Positions 5,368 through 5,519 of a stretch of DNA of 5,519 nucleotides are shown piece by piece. The stretch is taken from positions 1-5,519 of the forward strand of contig JABABF010000285.1 of assembly GCA_014238345.1 (NCBI GenBank). Direction: 5' to 3'. The stretch comes from Gammaproteobacteria bacterium (GTDB lineage: Bacteria; Pseudomonadota; Gammaproteobacteria; JABABF01). The position numbers and the translations under genes were made by a program. Below the pieces are notes generated by a model. The model saw only the letters and a program-made list of their open reading frames with translations. It was not told the origin of the DNA and did no database searches. Position 1 is the stretch's first letter. Every line of letters begins with the position of its first letter.

Positions 5368-5519
5368 ATGTCCAAGGCATCAGATATATTCATTGCATGT
5401 TTAGAGCGCGAGGGGGTGGAGCATGTGTTCGCGGTGCCGGGGGAGGAGAACCTTGACCTGCTGGAATCCTTGCGTCAATCAAAAATTCGCCTCATATTGA
5501 CCCGTCATGAGCAGGGTGC
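5368..5519 (+). CDS. Acetolactate synthase-like thiamine-diphosphate enzyme, N-terminus (3' partial)
   Basis: The 50 complete codons start MSKASDIFIACLEREGVEHV and match the beginning of the N-terminal ThDP-binding (Pyr) domain of acetolactate synthase large subunits. Visible marks are the opening helix, FAVPGEENLDLLESL at residues 21-35 (the family's F-G-x-P-G turn, with Ala for the first Gly), and TRHEQG at residues 45-50. Glu48 is at the position of the catalytic glutamate that activates the N1' atom of the ThDP aminopyrimidine. These enzymes join two pyruvates to acetolactate, in branched-chain amino acid synthesis or in the acetoin pathway, and act in the cytosol. The PGEENLD form suggests a stand-alone, AlsS/IlvB-like member. 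Other ThDP enzymes (glyoxylate carboligase, benzoylformate decarboxylase) share this fold and cannot be fully excluded from 50 residues. The gene lies 104 bases after the giant gene on the same strand. Confidence 0.85.
   Translation, partial: MSKASDIFIACLEREGVEHVFAVPGEENLDLLESLRQSKIRLILTRHEQG

Overview
The window is almost entirely one very large coding sequence on the + strand. It is open at the left edge and stops at 5263. It is followed by a 104-base gap and then the first 50 codons of a second + strand gene that runs off the right edge. Base composition is roughly balanced and ordinary bacterial codon use is seen throughout. The neighbouring thiamine-diphosphate enzyme and the style of the giant repeat protein suggest a Gram-negative bacterium, perhaps a marine gammaproteobacterium. 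That assignment is inference, because nothing in the window fixes the taxon.

Positions 2-5263 encode the C-terminal 1753 residues of a giant repetitive, probably extracytoplasmic protein. The visible part has the tail of one unit (2-112) and 15 further units, each about 91-128 residues and predicted to be all-beta and Ig-like. Each unit opens with a strand like L-x-[IVL]-S-A-P, followed about 20 residues later by an acidic signature D-x-[YAS]-G-N-[IV]-D-x-D. A second, looser signature of the type A-x-D-[NGD]-[ST]-T lies about 41-57 residues further on. Units are joined by a D-V-x-A-D-x-L-like linker. After the last unit comes a non-repeat beta-rich stretch (about 4676-4879). A dockerin/EF-hand-like tail (4880-5260) follows, with one textbook 12-residue calcium loop at 5075-5110. 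The visible protein has no cysteine, only six lysines and many Asp residues, which fits a secreted, calcium-stabilised adhesin or stalk.

The spacer 5264-5367 has a bulged stem-loop just after the stop. It also has a 7-bp inverted repeat whose right arm contains the likely ribosome binding site of the next gene. No convincing promoter or U-tract terminator was seen. From 5368 the sequence encodes the start of an acetolactate-synthase-type ThDP enzyme, including the catalytic glutamate. The two genes have no obvious functional link: the first looks like an accessory surface protein and the second like central carbon metabolism.

The most interesting content is the repeat family itself: a long array of well-diverged units with two signatures per unit, ending in a dockerin-like calcium-binding tail. 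I see no enzyme domain, mobile element, CRISPR array or RNA gene.
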